Shown here: positions 1 through 10,325 of the stretch, piece after piece
Layout: each line of letters starts with the position of its first letter
How positions within the stretch are numbered: position 1 is the stretch's first letter
DNA from: Novosphingobium sp.
GTDB lineage: Bacteria; Pseudomonadota; Alphaproteobacteria; Sphingomonadales; Sphingomonadaceae
DNA: 64,000 nucleotides
Direction: 5' to 3'
Assembly: GCA_025356575.1 (NCBI GenBank)
Contig: JANXSP010000029.1
Location: 1-64,000 of the forward strand
The notes under the pieces: model-generated
What the model saw: only the letters and a program-made list of their open reading frames with translations
Told to the model about the DNA's origin: nothing
Database searches by the model: none
Translations under genes and position numbers: made by a program

Positions 1-95
1 CTGCGAGCGATGCCCCGCATGTCCGCATAACATTGCGAGATCAACGCCTCAGGCATGACGAGTTCGGACGGATTTTCGCGCACTTGAAGCTGCAT
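1..95 (-). CDS. Possible 5' end of a CDS running off the left edge (MQLQVRENPSELVMPEALISQCYADMRGIAR...)
   Basis: Open frame from an ATG (reverse complement of 93-95) to the window edge; only 31 codons visible, no family recognised. Confidence 0.3.
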   Translation of the reverse strand, partial: MQLQVRENPSELVMPEALISQCYADMRGIAR

Positions 96-590
96 AGGTC
101 CACCGCTTACTGATCAACGACTAGCCGCTGCGACATCCTAGATAATAGCCTGCAATTTGAAAGACGTTTTCGTGGAGCCAATACCGCACGGTCGGGAAGG
201 CCACCGGCGACAGCTCCAAAGCGCACGGTCACGTCCACTGTTGCGATTTTCATGCGCGCATAGCGATATTGCAACAAACTGTTTGCGCCCGCTTGGAAAT
301 ACCCTGGCACCAAGCCTCGACAACTCGCTGTCACAGACGAAATAGTAAGCGTCCCGCGGCTCTAGCGCCTCGATTGCGCGCTAGGTCAATTTGGCCAATT
401 CATGCCCCTGTTACCAGCGGCGGTTTCGCGGCTCGATCCGTAAGCAAAGAGGAAACAGGCGGAGGCATGGTTCGCGTTGCCTCACCCAGTCTTCAAATTT
501 GCCGCCCGCCCGCGTTTGTCCTTCTGCCGTTCGCGAAAGCGTGACACAGCCGCGCGGTGTTCCGATCGCGCGATGACGAGGGAGAAGGTG

Positions 591-1496
591 ATGCCCGAGA
601 TACTGCTCCACCAGTATGCCAGTTCGCCGTTTGCCGAAAAGATCCGGGTTTGCCTTGGGATCAAACGGCTCGCGTGGGGGGCGGTGGACGAGCCGGTCAT
701 CATGCCCAAGCCCGAGCTTGTGGCGCTGACGGGCGGTTACCGCCGGATTCCCGTCATGCAGATTGGCGCAGACATCTATTGCGACAGTCAGCTCATCGTC
801 CGCGAGCTCGAGCGACGCTACCCCGAACCGACGCTGTTCCCCGCGGGCGATGCCGGCTTGATCCAGGCCACCGCGCTATGGACCGACCGGGTGGTGTTCC
901 AGGCCGCGGTTGCGATCATCTTCGGCGGGCTGGGCGATAAGGTCCCGGCCGCCTTCATCAAGGATCGCGAGGCGTTGCGCGGCGGCGCGTTCGACACCGC
1001 GGGCATGGGCGCGGCGGTTCCGCACATGATGGGGCAGTTGCGCGCACACGTTGCGCTGCTCTGCGAGCAACTCGCCGATGGCCGCACCTTTTTGACCGGC
1101 GAACGGCCGGGGCTTGCCGATGCCAACGCCTATTACAACCTGTGGTTCGTACGCTCGGCCTACCCGCCCGCGGCAAGCACGTTCGAGGATCTCCCGCACA
1201 TCGGCGCCTGGCTGGAACGGGTGCGGGCGATCGGCCATGGCACAAGCGCGCCGGTGAGCCGGGACGAGGCATTGCGCGTCGCGCACGGTGCCCTTCCCGC
1301 TGCCGCAGCGCCATCGAGCGATCCGCTGATCGGCAAACCTGTCTCTGTCGGCGCCGACGATTACGGGCGCGATCTGGTACGCGGAACGCTTGTTGGCGCT
1401 ACCGAATATCAGCTATCGGTCCTGCGACAGGAGAAGGATTTGGGCGACATCGTGGTCCATTTCCCCCGCATCGGGTTCACGCTTGCGCTTGCCTGA
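591..1496 (+). CDS. Glutathione S-transferase family protein
   Basis: Translation MPEILLHQYASSPFAEKIRVCLGIK...GGYRRIPVMQIGADIYCDSQLIVRELERRYPEPTLFP resembles the GST N-terminal thioredoxin-like fold, with a GST-C-like region after it. Start chosen at ATG 591 inside the longer ORF 477-1496. Confidence 0.8.
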   Translation: MPEILLHQYASSPFAEKIRVCLGIKRLAWGAVDEPVIMPKPELVALTGGYRRIPVMQIGADIYCDSQLIVRELERRYPEPTLFPAGDAGLIQATALWTDRVVFQAAVAIIFGGLGDKVPAAFIKDREALRGGAFDTAGMGAAVPHMMGQLRAHVALLCEQLADGRTFLTGERPGLADANAYYNLWFVRSAYPPAASTFEDLPHIGAWLERVRAIGHGTSAPVSRDEALRVAHGALPAAAAPSSDPLIGKPVSVGADDYGRDLVRGTLVGATEYQLSVLRQEKDLGDIVVHFPRIGFTLALA

Positions 1497-1584
1497 AACG
1501 GGGTGGACCGAGGCGCGGGCTTGGGTTTGCGGCCAGGCGCCGCCGCCGAATGGACAATCGCATTTCCCGCTCCACGCTGCCGCC

Positions 1585-3777
1585 ATGAATCGATCTCCGC
1601 CGCGTCAGCGCAATTGCTTGATCGCGCTGGCTGCGGCGAGTTTCCTCCTGATGAGCCCCCGGTTGCGTCGGCATCCGATCTGGCGCGGTGGCAAGGCGAG
1701 GCCGCTCGGATCACGATCGCGCGCGATGACTGGGGCATCCCGCATATCGTGGGCCGGTCTGACGCGGACGCCGTGTTCGGCCTGATGTATGCGCAGGGCG
1801 AGGATGATTTCGCGCGCATCGAAGCCAATTTCCTGACCGCGCTGGGCCGTACCGCCGAAGCCCAGGGCGAAGACGCGATCTGGGGCGATCTGCGCCAGCG
1901 CCTGTATGTCGATCCGGACGAATTGAAAGCGCAATTTGCCGCAAGTCCGCCGTGGCTGAAAACGCTCATGCAAGCCTGGGCCGATGGGCTGAATTACTAC
2001 CTGGCCACGCATCCCGGAACCAGACCCAGGGTCCTGACGCGGTTCGAGCCGTGGATGGCGCTCAGTTTTACCGAGGGAAGCATCGGCGGCGATATCGAGC
2101 GTATTTCGCTGAGCGAGCTCAAGACCTTCTACGGCAGCCCCACCCCGCCGAGCCCGGAAGAACTGGGCAAGGTTCCGCGCGAGCCGTCGGGATCGAACGG
2201 CATCGTCATCGCCCCGCGGCTGACCGCAAACGGCCATGCGCTGCTGCTCATCAACCCGCACACCAGTTTCTACTTCCGCTCCGAAGCGCAGATGACCAGC
2301 GGCGCGGGGCTCAATGCCTATGGCGCCAGTACCTGGGGGCAGTTTTTCGTCTACCAGGGCTTCAATGCCACGGCCGGCTGGATGCACACATCGTCGACGG
2401 TGGATAATGTCGACGAGTTTGCCGAAACCGTGACTGCGCGCCCGGGCGGCTTTTCCTACCGATATGGCAGCGCGCTGCGCCCGGTCGTGAGCCGCGGCGT
2501 TACCGTGCGCTTCCGCAAGCCGGACGGGACGATGGGCGCGCGCACCTTTACAACCTACCGGACGCATCATGGCCCGATCGTGGCGGCCAAGGCGGGCAAG
2601 TGGATTGCCGAAGCGCTGATGTGGAGGCCGGTCCCCGCGCTCGAACAAAGTTTTCTGCGGACCAAGGCAGCCGATCTCGCCGCGTATTTGCGCGTGGCGC
2701 GCTTCCAGGCCAATTCTTCGAACGATACGCTGTTCGCCGACAGCCGCGGCAATGTGGCATTCCTGATGCCGCAGTTCATTCCCGTCCGCGCTGGCCGCTT
2801 CGATTACACCAGGCCCGTGAACGGCAGCGATCCAGCCACCGATTGGCACGGCCCGCATCCGCTGGCGAGCTTGCCGAGCATCCTCAACCCGCGCACGGGC
2901 TGGGCGCACAACACCAATGACTGGCCGTGGAGCGCGGCCGGGCCGGACAGCCCCAGGGCGGCGAACTATCCCCGGTACATGGACCAGGTCGGCGGCAATG
3001 CGCGCGGCGAACATGCCGATCTGCTGCTGATGGGCAAGCGCGGATGGACGTTGGAAACGCTCCGCGCGGCCGCGTTCGATCCGTATCTCCCCGCCTTTGC
3101 GCGCCTGGTCCCGGAGCTCGTCAAAGCCTGGGACGATCTGGCCAAGCGACCCGCGCAAGCAGGCGCTGGCCGGTCCCGTCGCGTCGCTCAGGGCGTGGGA
3201 TTATCGCTGGGCGCCGGGCTCGATTGCGACGACGCTGGCAATCTTGTGGGGCGACCAGTTGGGGCGCGAGGTCGGCGCTCTGGCGCAGGCTGCACGGCTG
3301 AACATTCCCGATTACATCGCGGCAAGGGTCGGTCGCGAAGCGAAGCTCGCTGCGCTGGGCGCAGCGGTGGGCCAGCTGTCGCGCGATTTCGGAAGCTGGC
3401 AAACGCCATGGTCGCAAGTGAACCGGTTCCAGCGGCTCAACGATTCGATCGCGCCCCATTTCGATGACGGCCAGGGATCGGCGGCGGTGCCGTTCACCTC
3501 TGCCCAATGGGGCAGCCTGGCCTCTTTCGGGGCGAAGACCTGGCCGGGCACGAAGCGGTATTACGGAACGAGCGGCAACAGCTTCGTCGCCATCGTCGAA
3601 TTCGGCCCGCGGGTGAAAGCCATGGCGGTCATGGCCGGCGGCCAGAGCGGCGACCCCCGATCACCGCACTTCGGCGACCAGATCGCCCGTTATGCGAGTG
3701 GGCGGCTGCGTCCAGTCTACTTCTACCCCGATGAACTCGCCCCGCATATCGAGCGGCGCTATCGCCCGGGCGGCTAG
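1585..3777 (+). pseudogene. Penicillin acylase family (Ntn hydrolase) gene with two apparent frameshifts
   Basis: Signal peptide MNRSPPRQRNCLIALAAASFLLMS is in frame 1 (from 1585). The body (ITIARDDWGIPHIVGRSDADAVFGLMYAQGEDDFARIE..., nucleophile region SGSNGIVIAP) is in the frame of ORF 1503-3467. The C-terminus (DPRKQALAGPVASLRAWDYRWAPGS...) is in the frame of ORF 3097-3777. Confidence 0.75.
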
Positions 3778-3869
3778 CCCGCGGGCGCTGCGTGGGAGGT
3801 GTCGACCGATGGACGCTTCGCAGACGCTTTAGACCTTGCCGGGTGCGGGCGAATTGCTAGGGCGCGGCG

Positions 3870-5531
3870 ATGCCGTCAGACATTGAAATCGCCCGCGCAA
3901 CTGCGATCCAGCCGATTGCGGTGGTTGCCGAAAAAGCCGGGATCCCGCTGGCGGCGATCGAGCCTTATGGCCATTACAAGGCCAAGATCGATACCGGCCT
4001 GCTCGATGGGGCGGCCCTGCCGGGCAAGCTGATCCTCGTCACCGCGATCAACCCGACACCGGCTGGAGAGGGCAAGACCACGACCTCGGTCGGGCTGGCC
4101 GACGCGCTGAGCCTGATCGGCAAGAAGACCATGCTGTGTCTGCGCGAACCCTCGCTCGGGCCTTGCTTCGGGACCAAGGGCGGGGCTACCGGCGGCGGCT
4201 TTGCCCAGGTCGTGCCGATGGAGGACATCAATCTCCATTTCACCGGCGATTTCCACGCGATCACCAGCGCCCACAATTTGCTTGCGGCGATGATCGACAA
4301 CCATGTTCATTGGGGCAACGCGCTCGATATCGACGTGCGCCGGATCGTCTGGCGCAGGGTGCTCGATATCAACGATCGCGCGCTGCGCGATGTCGCGCAA
4401 TCGCTCGGCGGGCCGGCGAACGGGTTCCCCCGTGAATCCGGGTTCGACATCACGGTCGCATCCGAAGTGATGGCGATCCTGTGCCTCGCGAGCGACCTGG
4501 CGGACCTGCAAAAGCGCCTGGCCCGGATCGTGATCGGATATACCCGCAGCAGGCAGCCCGTGACCGCGCGCGATTTCAAGGCCGATGGCGCGATGGCGGT
4601 GCTTCTGGCGCAGGCGCTCAAGCCCAATCTCGTCCAGACGCTCGAAGGCACTCCGGCGATCGTTCATGGCGGCCCGTTCGCGAACATCGCGCACGGTTGC
4701 AATTCGGTGATCGCCACGCGCACCGCGCTGGGGCTGGCCGATTACGTGGTGACCGAGGCCGGGTTCGGGGCCGATCTCGGGGCGGAAAAATTCTTCGATA
4801 TCAAATGCCGCCAGGCCGGGCTCGCGCCTGCGGCGGTGGTCATCGTCGCCACGGTCCGCGCGCTCAAGATGAACGGCGGCGTGGCCAAGGCCAGCCTGGC
4901 GGGCGAAGACGTCGCTGCGGTCCAGCGCGGCGGGGTCAACCTGGTTCGTCACATCGAGAACATCCGCCTGTTCGGCGTGCCCGCCGTCGTTGCGATCAAT
5001 CGCTTCCCCACCGATACCGACGCCGAACTTGCCGCGATCGCCGAGATCGCGGCCGCGCACGGAGTCGAGGCGGCGGTGTGCACCCATTGGGCCGATGGCG
5101 GTGCCGGGGCCGAGGCGCTCGCCCGGCGGGTTGCTGCGCTGGCCGAAATCCCTTCGCGCTTCGCGCCGCTTTATGACGATGCGCTGGGGCTGTTCGCCAA
5201 GATCGAAACCGTCGCGGCACGCATCTACCGGGCCGGGCGGGTCGAGGCCGGTCCTGCGGTCCATGCCCAGCTCGCGCGATGGGAAGCCGCCGGATTTGGC
5301 GCTTTGCCGGTGTGCATCGCCAAAACCCAGTACAGCATGTCGACCGACCCGGCGGTGCTCGGCGCGCCCACGGACCATATCGTCCAGGTGCGCGAAGTCC
5401 GCCTGGCCGCGGGCGCCGGTTTCGTCGTGGCGATCTGCGGCGACATCACGACGATGCCGGGGCTGCCCCGGGTGCCCGCGGCGGAAGCGATCGGAATCGA
5501 TGCACAAGGCCGGATCGAGGGACTGTTTTGA
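3870..5531 (+). CDS. fhs: Formate--tetrahydrofolate ligase
   Basis: Strong family sequence: [77 protein letters not shown]. Confidence 0.97.
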   Translation: MPSDIEIARATAIQPIAVVAEKAGIPLAAIEPYGHYKAKIDTGLLDGAALPGKLILVTAINPTPAGEGKTTTSVGLADALSLIGKKTMLCLREPSLGPCFGTKGGATGGGFAQVVPMEDINLHFTGDFHAITSAHNLLAAMIDNHVHWGNALDIDVRRIVWRRVLDINDRALRDVAQSLGGPANGFPRESGFDITVASEVMAILCLASDLADLQKRLARIVIGYTRSRQPVTARDFKADGAMAVLLAQALKPNLVQTLEGTPAIVHGGPFANIAHGCNSVIATRTALGLADYVVTEAGFGADLGAEKFFDIKCRQAGLAPAAVVIVATVRALKMNGGVAKASLAGEDVAAVQRGGVNLVRHIENIRLFGVPAVVAINRFPTDTDAELAAIAEIAAAHGVEAAVCTHWADGGAGAEALARRVAALAEIPSRFAPLYDDALGLFAKIETVAARIYRAGRVEAGPAVHAQLARWEAAGFGALPVCIAKTQYSMSTDPAVLGAPTDHIVQVREVRLAAGAGFVVAICGDITTMPGLPRVPAAEAIGIDAQGRIEGLF

Positions 5532-5541
5532 GGAGCGTCCG

Positions 5542-6531
5542 GTGTCCCTAGAGGACTCTCGTTGCACGGCACCGGCGCCGGTCGACCTGCCGATCCGGGT
5601 TGCGGCGTTTTACCGGTTCGCGGCGATCGGCGATTGCGCGGCGCTGCGGGGGCCGCTGGCGGAGCTGTGCCGCGAACACGATATCCGCGGGACCATCCTG
5701 CTCGCGCCCGAAGGGATCAACGGGACGATCGCGGGGCCGAGCGCGGGCCTCGACGCAGTGCTCGATCACCTGCGCGCGCTGCCCGGATGTGCCGATCCCG
5801 AGATCAAGTTCTCCGGCGCCGCTGCGATGCCGTTTCACCGCATGAAAGTGCGGATCAAGCGCGAGATCGTGACGATGGGGCAACCTGCGATCGATCCGCG
5901 AACCGGCGCTGGGACGTATGTCGATGCTGCCGATTGGAACGCGCTGATCGCCGATCCCGGCACGGTTCTGATCGACACGCGCAATGACTACGAGGTGGCG
6001 GTGGGCACGTTTGCGGGCGCGATCGACCCGGGCACCGCCGCGTTTCGCGATTTTCCCGCGTGGTTTGCGGCGCAGCGGACGAACCTGCTCGGTGAAGGAC
6101 GCCAGCCCAGGGTCGCCATGTTCTGCACCGGCGGGATCCGCTGCGAAAAGGCCAGCGCGTTCCTCAAACAGGCGGGGGTCGAGGAAGTCTATCACCTCAA
6201 GGGCGGCATCCTGCGCTATCTCGAAACCGTGCCCGCCGACCAGAGCCGGTGGCGCGGCGAATGCTTCGTGTTCGATCAGCGCGTGGCGGTCGGCCAGGGG
6301 CTGGCGCCGGGCGAGCACACGCTATGTTTTGCCTGCCGGCGCCCGGTCAGCCCGGCGGGCACCGGCTCGCCGCTTTACGAGGCCGGGGTAAGTTGTGCTG
6401 CCTGCCACCCCGAGCGCGGCCCGGCGCAGCGGGCCTCGGCGCGTGAGCGTCACCACCAGGAACGCCGTGCTGCCGCGCAGGGACGGGCGCATGTCGGAGC
6501 CGTCCAGCCGTCACGATCGGAAAACCCATGA
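5542..6531 (+). CDS. trhO: tRNA uridine(34) hydroxylase, rhodanese-like
   Basis: TILLAPEGINGTIAGP, FHRMKVRIKREIVTMG, rhodanese loop FCTGGIRCEKASAFLK, C-terminal CFACRRPVSP...CAACHP as in the YceA/TrhO family. GTG start inferred. Confidence 0.9.
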   Translation: MSLEDSRCTAPAPVDLPIRVAAFYRFAAIGDCAALRGPLAELCREHDIRGTILLAPEGINGTIAGPSAGLDAVLDHLRALPGCADPEIKFSGAAAMPFHRMKVRIKREIVTMGQPAIDPRTGAGTYVDAADWNALIADPGTVLIDTRNDYEVAVGTFAGAIDPGTAAFRDFPAWFAAQRTNLLGEGRQPRVAMFCTGGIRCEKASAFLKQAGVEEVYHLKGGILRYLETVPADQSRWRGECFVFDQRVAVGQGLAPGEHTLCFACRRPVSPAGTGSPLYEAGVSCAACHPERGPAQRASARERHHQERRAAAQGRAHVGAVQPSRSENP

Positions 6532-7181
6532 GCAAGATCGTCAACGGAGCCAGCCTCCAGCCGCGTTCGGGCAAAGCGCCGCGGCAGATCGTGCTCCTGC
6601 TCCACGGCTTCGGGTCGAGCGGCGACGATATGATCGCGCTCGCCCCGCACTGGCAGGAAGCCCTGCCCGATGCGCTGTTCCTCGCCCCGCACGCGCCGCA
6701 GCGCTGCACGATGATGGCGGCCGGTTACCAGTGGTGGGGGCTGTCGGGCCTAGCGCCTGCCGCGCTTGCCGCGGGCGCGGCCGCCGCGGCGCCCGCGATC
6801 CACGCTTTCATCGACCGCAAGCTGGCCCAGTATGGGCTGAGCGAAACCGATATGGCCATCGCCGGGTTCAGCCAGGGCACGATGATGGCGCTCCACGTCG
6901 GCCTGCGCCGTCCGCGCGCGGTCGCTGCGGTGGTCGGTTATTCCGGGATGCTGACCGCCACCAGCGACCTCCCGCCGGATTTCGCCAAGCCCCCGGTGCT
7001 GCTGGTTCATGGCTCGGCCGATCCGGTCGTGCCGATCGCTGCGTTGCAGATGGCGCGCGGCACGCTCGAGCGGCTGGGCGTTCCGGTTACCACCCACGTC
7101 TCGCCCGGGATCGCACACAGCGTCGATCCGGTCGGCCTGGGTCTGGGCCGCGATTTCGTGGCCAAGGCGCTGCTGGGCTAG
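6528..7181 (+). CDS. Alpha/beta hydrolase (carboxylesterase/phospholipase-like)
   Basis: IVLLLHGFGSSGDDMIALAPHW, nucleophile elbow GFSQG, VLLVHGSADPVVP. Confidence 0.88.
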   Translation: MSKIVNGASLQPRSGKAPRQIVLLLHGFGSSGDDMIALAPHWQEALPDALFLAPHAPQRCTMMAAGYQWWGLSGLAPAALAAGAAAAAPAIHAFIDRKLAQYGLSETDMAIAGFSQGTMMALHVGLRRPRAVAAVVGYSGMLTATSDLPPDFAKPPVLLVHGSADPVVPIAALQMARGTLERLGVPVTTHVSPGIAHSVDPVGLGLGRDFVAKALLG

Positions 7182-7345
7182 ACGGCCGGGCGCGGCGCGG
7201 GGCGATGCCTGCCGGGACTTGGCAACTAACGCGCCGCGGTCGCGCCGCGGTCGCGCCGCGGGCCGCAAGCGCGTTGACCGCGCGCCCGCGCGGTGCGTAT
7301 CGTCACGGGCCGGCAACGACTGGCGATTCCGGGAGAGACACAAAC

Positions 7346-9070
7346 GTGACAGCCACCAGCGCAGCATGGCCCGCGATGTCGATGGCCGAGGCCGAGGCGC
7401 TGCTTACTGCACCGGGCGCGCCGTTCGAAATCGCCGAGGAGACGATCTTCGGCAACCCCACCAAGGTGTGGAAGAACGCGCTGCCCAATCTGGCCGAGCT
7501 GGCGCGGACAGGGCGTAGCCACGGCGAGCGGACGTTCATCGTCTACGAGGATGAACGCGCCAGCTTCGAGGCGTGGTTCCGCGCAGTGGCGGCGCTGGCC
7601 CACCACTTCACCGCGCTCGGCGTGCGCAAGGGCGACCGCGTCGCGCTGGCGATGCGCAACTTGCCCGAATGGCCGGTGGCGTTCTTTGCCGCCACCACGA
7701 TCGGCGCGGTCAGCGTCCCGCTCAATGCCTGGTGGACGGGCGCCGAACTCGCATACGGGATCGCCGATTCGGGCGCCAAGGTGCTGGTCTGCGATGCCGA
7801 ACGACTGGCCCGGATCGCCCCCCACCGAGCTGAATTGACCGGGCTCGAACACGTCATCGTCAGCCGCGCCGAGGGGACATCCGAAGGGGCATCGCGGCTC
7901 GAGGATGTGATCGGCGCCACCAATGCCTGGGCCGGCCTTCCCGATGCCGCGCTGCCAGCAGTCGACCTGGTCGCCGACGACGAGGCGACGATCTTCTACA
8001 CCAGCGGAACCACCGGCAATCCCAAGGGCGCGCTCGGCACGCACCGCAACCTCCTGACCAACATCCTCACCGGCGGCTACAACGGCGCGCGCACCTTCCT
8101 GCGCCGCGGCGAGGCGTTGCCCGAGCCCGTGCCCAAGGCGGTCCTTACAGTGATCCCCCTGTTCCACGTCACCGCGTGCAGCGCCACGCTGATGGGCATG
8201 ATCGCGGCCGGCCACAAATTGTGCCTGATGTACCGCTGGGATCCGATCCGCGCGTTCGAAGTGATCGAGCGGGAGCGCGTCAACCTGACCGGCGGGGTCC
8301 CGACCATTGCGTGGCAACTGCTCGAGCATCCGGCGCGGGTCGATTACGATCTCTCGAGCCTCGAGGCGATCGCCTATGGCGGCGCGCCGTCGGCACCCGA
8401 GCTTGTCCGCAAGATTCGTGACGAGCTCGGCGCGCTGCCCGGCAACGGCTGGGGCATGACCGAAACTTCGGCGACCGTCACCGGCATCGCCGCGGAGGAT
8501 TACCAGGCACGTCCCGATAGCTGCGGCCCGGCAGCGCCCGTGGCCCAGCTGCGGATCATGGACCCCGAAGGCGTCCGCGAACTGCCCGCGGGCGAGGTCG
8601 GCGAGCTGTGGGCGCGCGGGCCGATGATCGTCAAAGGCTACTGGAACAAGCCCGAGGCGACCGCGGCGACATTCATCGGCGGCTGGGTCCGCACCGGCGA
8701 TCTCGCCCGGCTCGACGCCGAAGGGTTCTGCTACATCGTCGACCGCGCCAAGGACATGCTGATCCGCGGCGGCGAGAATATCTATTCCTCCGAGGTCGAG
8801 AACGTCCTTTACGATTATCCCGGCGTGACCGACGTCGCCGTGATCGGCATTCCCCACCGTACGCTGGGCGAGGAACCCGCGGCGGTGGTCCACCTCGCGC
8901 CGGGCGCGGAGGCGACCGAGGCCGAGTTGCAGGCCTGGGTCCGCGAGCGACTGGCGGCGTTCAAGGTGCCGGTGCGGATCGTGTTCCTGGCCGAAACACT
9001 GCCGCGCAACGCCAACGGCAAGATTCTCAAGAAGGATCTCCAGCCGCTGTTTCAGGAGATTGCCGCATGA
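7346..9070 (+). CDS. Class I adenylate-forming enzyme, probable acyl-CoA ligase
   Basis: AMP-binding motif IFYTSGTTGNPKGALGTHRN, GWGMTET, GWVRTGDLARLDAEGFCYIVDRAKDMLIRGGENIYSSEVE, C-terminal PRNANGKILKKDL. GTG start at 7346. Confidence 0.92.
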   Translation: MTATSAAWPAMSMAEAEALLTAPGAPFEIAEETIFGNPTKVWKNALPNLAELARTGRSHGERTFIVYEDERASFEAWFRAVAALAHHFTALGVRKGDRVALAMRNLPEWPVAFFAATTIGAVSVPLNAWWTGAELAYGIADSGAKVLVCDAERLARIAPHRAELTGLEHVIVSRAEGTSEGASRLEDVIGATNAWAGLPDAALPAVDLVADDEATIFYTSGTTGNPKGALGTHRNLLTNILTGGYNGARTFLRRGEALPEPVPKAVLTVIPLFHVTACSATLMGMIAAGHKLCLMYRWDPIRAFEVIERERVNLTGGVPTIAWQLLEHPARVDYDLSSLEAIAYGGAPSAPELVRKIRDELGALPGNGWGMTETSATVTGIAAEDYQARPDSCGPAAPVAQLRIMDPEGVRELPAGEVGELWARGPMIVKGYWNKPEATAATFIGGWVRTGDLARLDAEGFCYIVDRAKDMLIRGGENIYSSEVENVLYDYPGVTDVAVIGIPHRTLGEEPAAVVHLAPGAEATEAELQAWVRERLAAFKVPVRIVFLAETLPRNANGKILKKDLQPLFQEIAA

Positions 9071-10314
9071 ACGTCCACTCAGGAATTGAAACCCGGCCCG
9101 CCGATCACGGGATGGACGAAACCCGTCTTGCCGCCATCGCCGCGCTGCTTGAGGAGCGTTATCTGGGCCCGGGCAAGCTGCCCTGCGCCGATATCCTCGT
9201 CGCGCGGGACGGTGCGCTGGTCTATCGCGCCACGCTCGGCCACGCCCGCGCCGATGGCACGCCGCTGGGGCGCGATGCAATCTACCGCATCGCCTCGATG
9301 TCCAAGCCGATCACCTCGATCGCGTTCATGCAGCTGGTCGAGGAAGGCAAGGTCGCGCTTGACGATCCGGTGTCGCGGGTGATCCCCGAGTTCACGAACC
9401 TCGGCGTCTACAACGGTGGCGGCGGGGCCGCGCCGTTCGCGCCGACCACCCCCGCGGCGCCGATGCGGATGGTCGATCTGCTGACCCACATGGCGGGGTT
9501 CACCTACGGTTTTCAGAACCGCACCAGCGTCGATGCGGCCTACCGGGAAAAACTGCCCGACGGCGGGCGGACGATCCCGGGGTTCGACCACTTCGTCAGC
9601 GCGCTAGCGCAGATTCCGCTCGAATTCGCGCCGGGCTCGGCGTGGAATTACTCGGTCGCAACCGACGTCCTTGGGATCGTGGTTTCGCGGATTGCGGGCA
9701 AATCGCTGGGCGAGGTCCTCCAGGAACGCATCTTTGCGCCGCTCGGGATGACCGACACCGGGTTCACCCTGCCCGAGGCGAGCCGCGACCGGCTGACCGA
9801 TGCCTATGCCTACCAGCCCGGCCGCGCGCCCAAGCTGATCGATCCCGCCGCGACCAGCAAGCTGACCCGCCCCGCGGCATTCGAAGGCGGCGGCGGCGGC
9901 TTGCTGTCGACGCTGGCCGACTACGACCGCTTCTGCCGGATGCTGATCGGCCGCGGGACGCTCGAAGGCGTGCGGATCATCGGGCCCAAGACGCTCGACC
10001 TGATGACCAGCAATCACCTGCCCGGAGGCACCGACCTCACCGCGATGTCGAAATCGCTGTTCAGCGAGGCGGCAAATGCCGGAACCGGGTTCGGCCTCGG
10101 CTTCGCGATGACCATCGACCCCGCGCGCACGCTCAACCTCGGCAGCAAGGGCGAGTATTTCTGGGGCGGGATGTACTCGACCGCGTTCTTCGTCGATCCG
10201 GTGGAAAAGCTCCACATGGTGTTCATGACCCAGCTCATGCCCTCGTCGAGCTACCCGATCCGGCGGCAGCTCAAGACGCTGATCTACAGCGCCGTCACCG
10301 ACAGTTACGCCTGA
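9067..10314 (+). CDS. Serine hydrolase, class C beta-lactamase/esterase (EstB-like) family
   Basis: SxxK motif ASMSKPITSIAF, YxN-type motif WNYSVATDVLG; ATGA overlap with the upstream ligase gene. Confidence 0.88.
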   Translation: MNVHSGIETRPADHGMDETRLAAIAALLEERYLGPGKLPCADILVARDGALVYRATLGHARADGTPLGRDAIYRIASMSKPITSIAFMQLVEEGKVALDDPVSRVIPEFTNLGVYNGGGGAAPFAPTTPAAPMRMVDLLTHMAGFTYGFQNRTSVDAAYREKLPDGGRTIPGFDHFVSALAQIPLEFAPGSAWNYSVATDVLGIVVSRIAGKSLGEVLQERIFAPLGMTDTGFTLPEASRDRLTDAYAYQPGRAPKLIDPAATSKLTRPAAFEGGGGGLLSTLADYDRFCRMLIGRGTLEGVRIIGPKTLDLMTSNHLPGGTDLTAMSKSLFSEAANAGTGFGLGFAMTIDPARTLNLGSKGEYFWGGMYSTAFFVDPVEKLHMVFMTQLMPSSSYPIRRQLKTLIYSAVTDSYA

Positions 10315-10325
10315 GGAAACCGACC

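Noticed and set aside
96-590. Short overlapping ORFs (107-334, 157-345, 269-544, 391-576)
   Set aside because: Mutually overlapping on both strands, no start context or motifs; treated as intergenic or decayed sequence.
3876-5567. 563-codon - strand ORF opposite fhs
   Set aside because: Antisense to an unmistakable fhs; no motifs.
7226-9280. 684-codon - strand ORF opposite the acyl-CoA ligase
   Set aside because: Antisense artefact; ligase motifs on the + strand are decisive.
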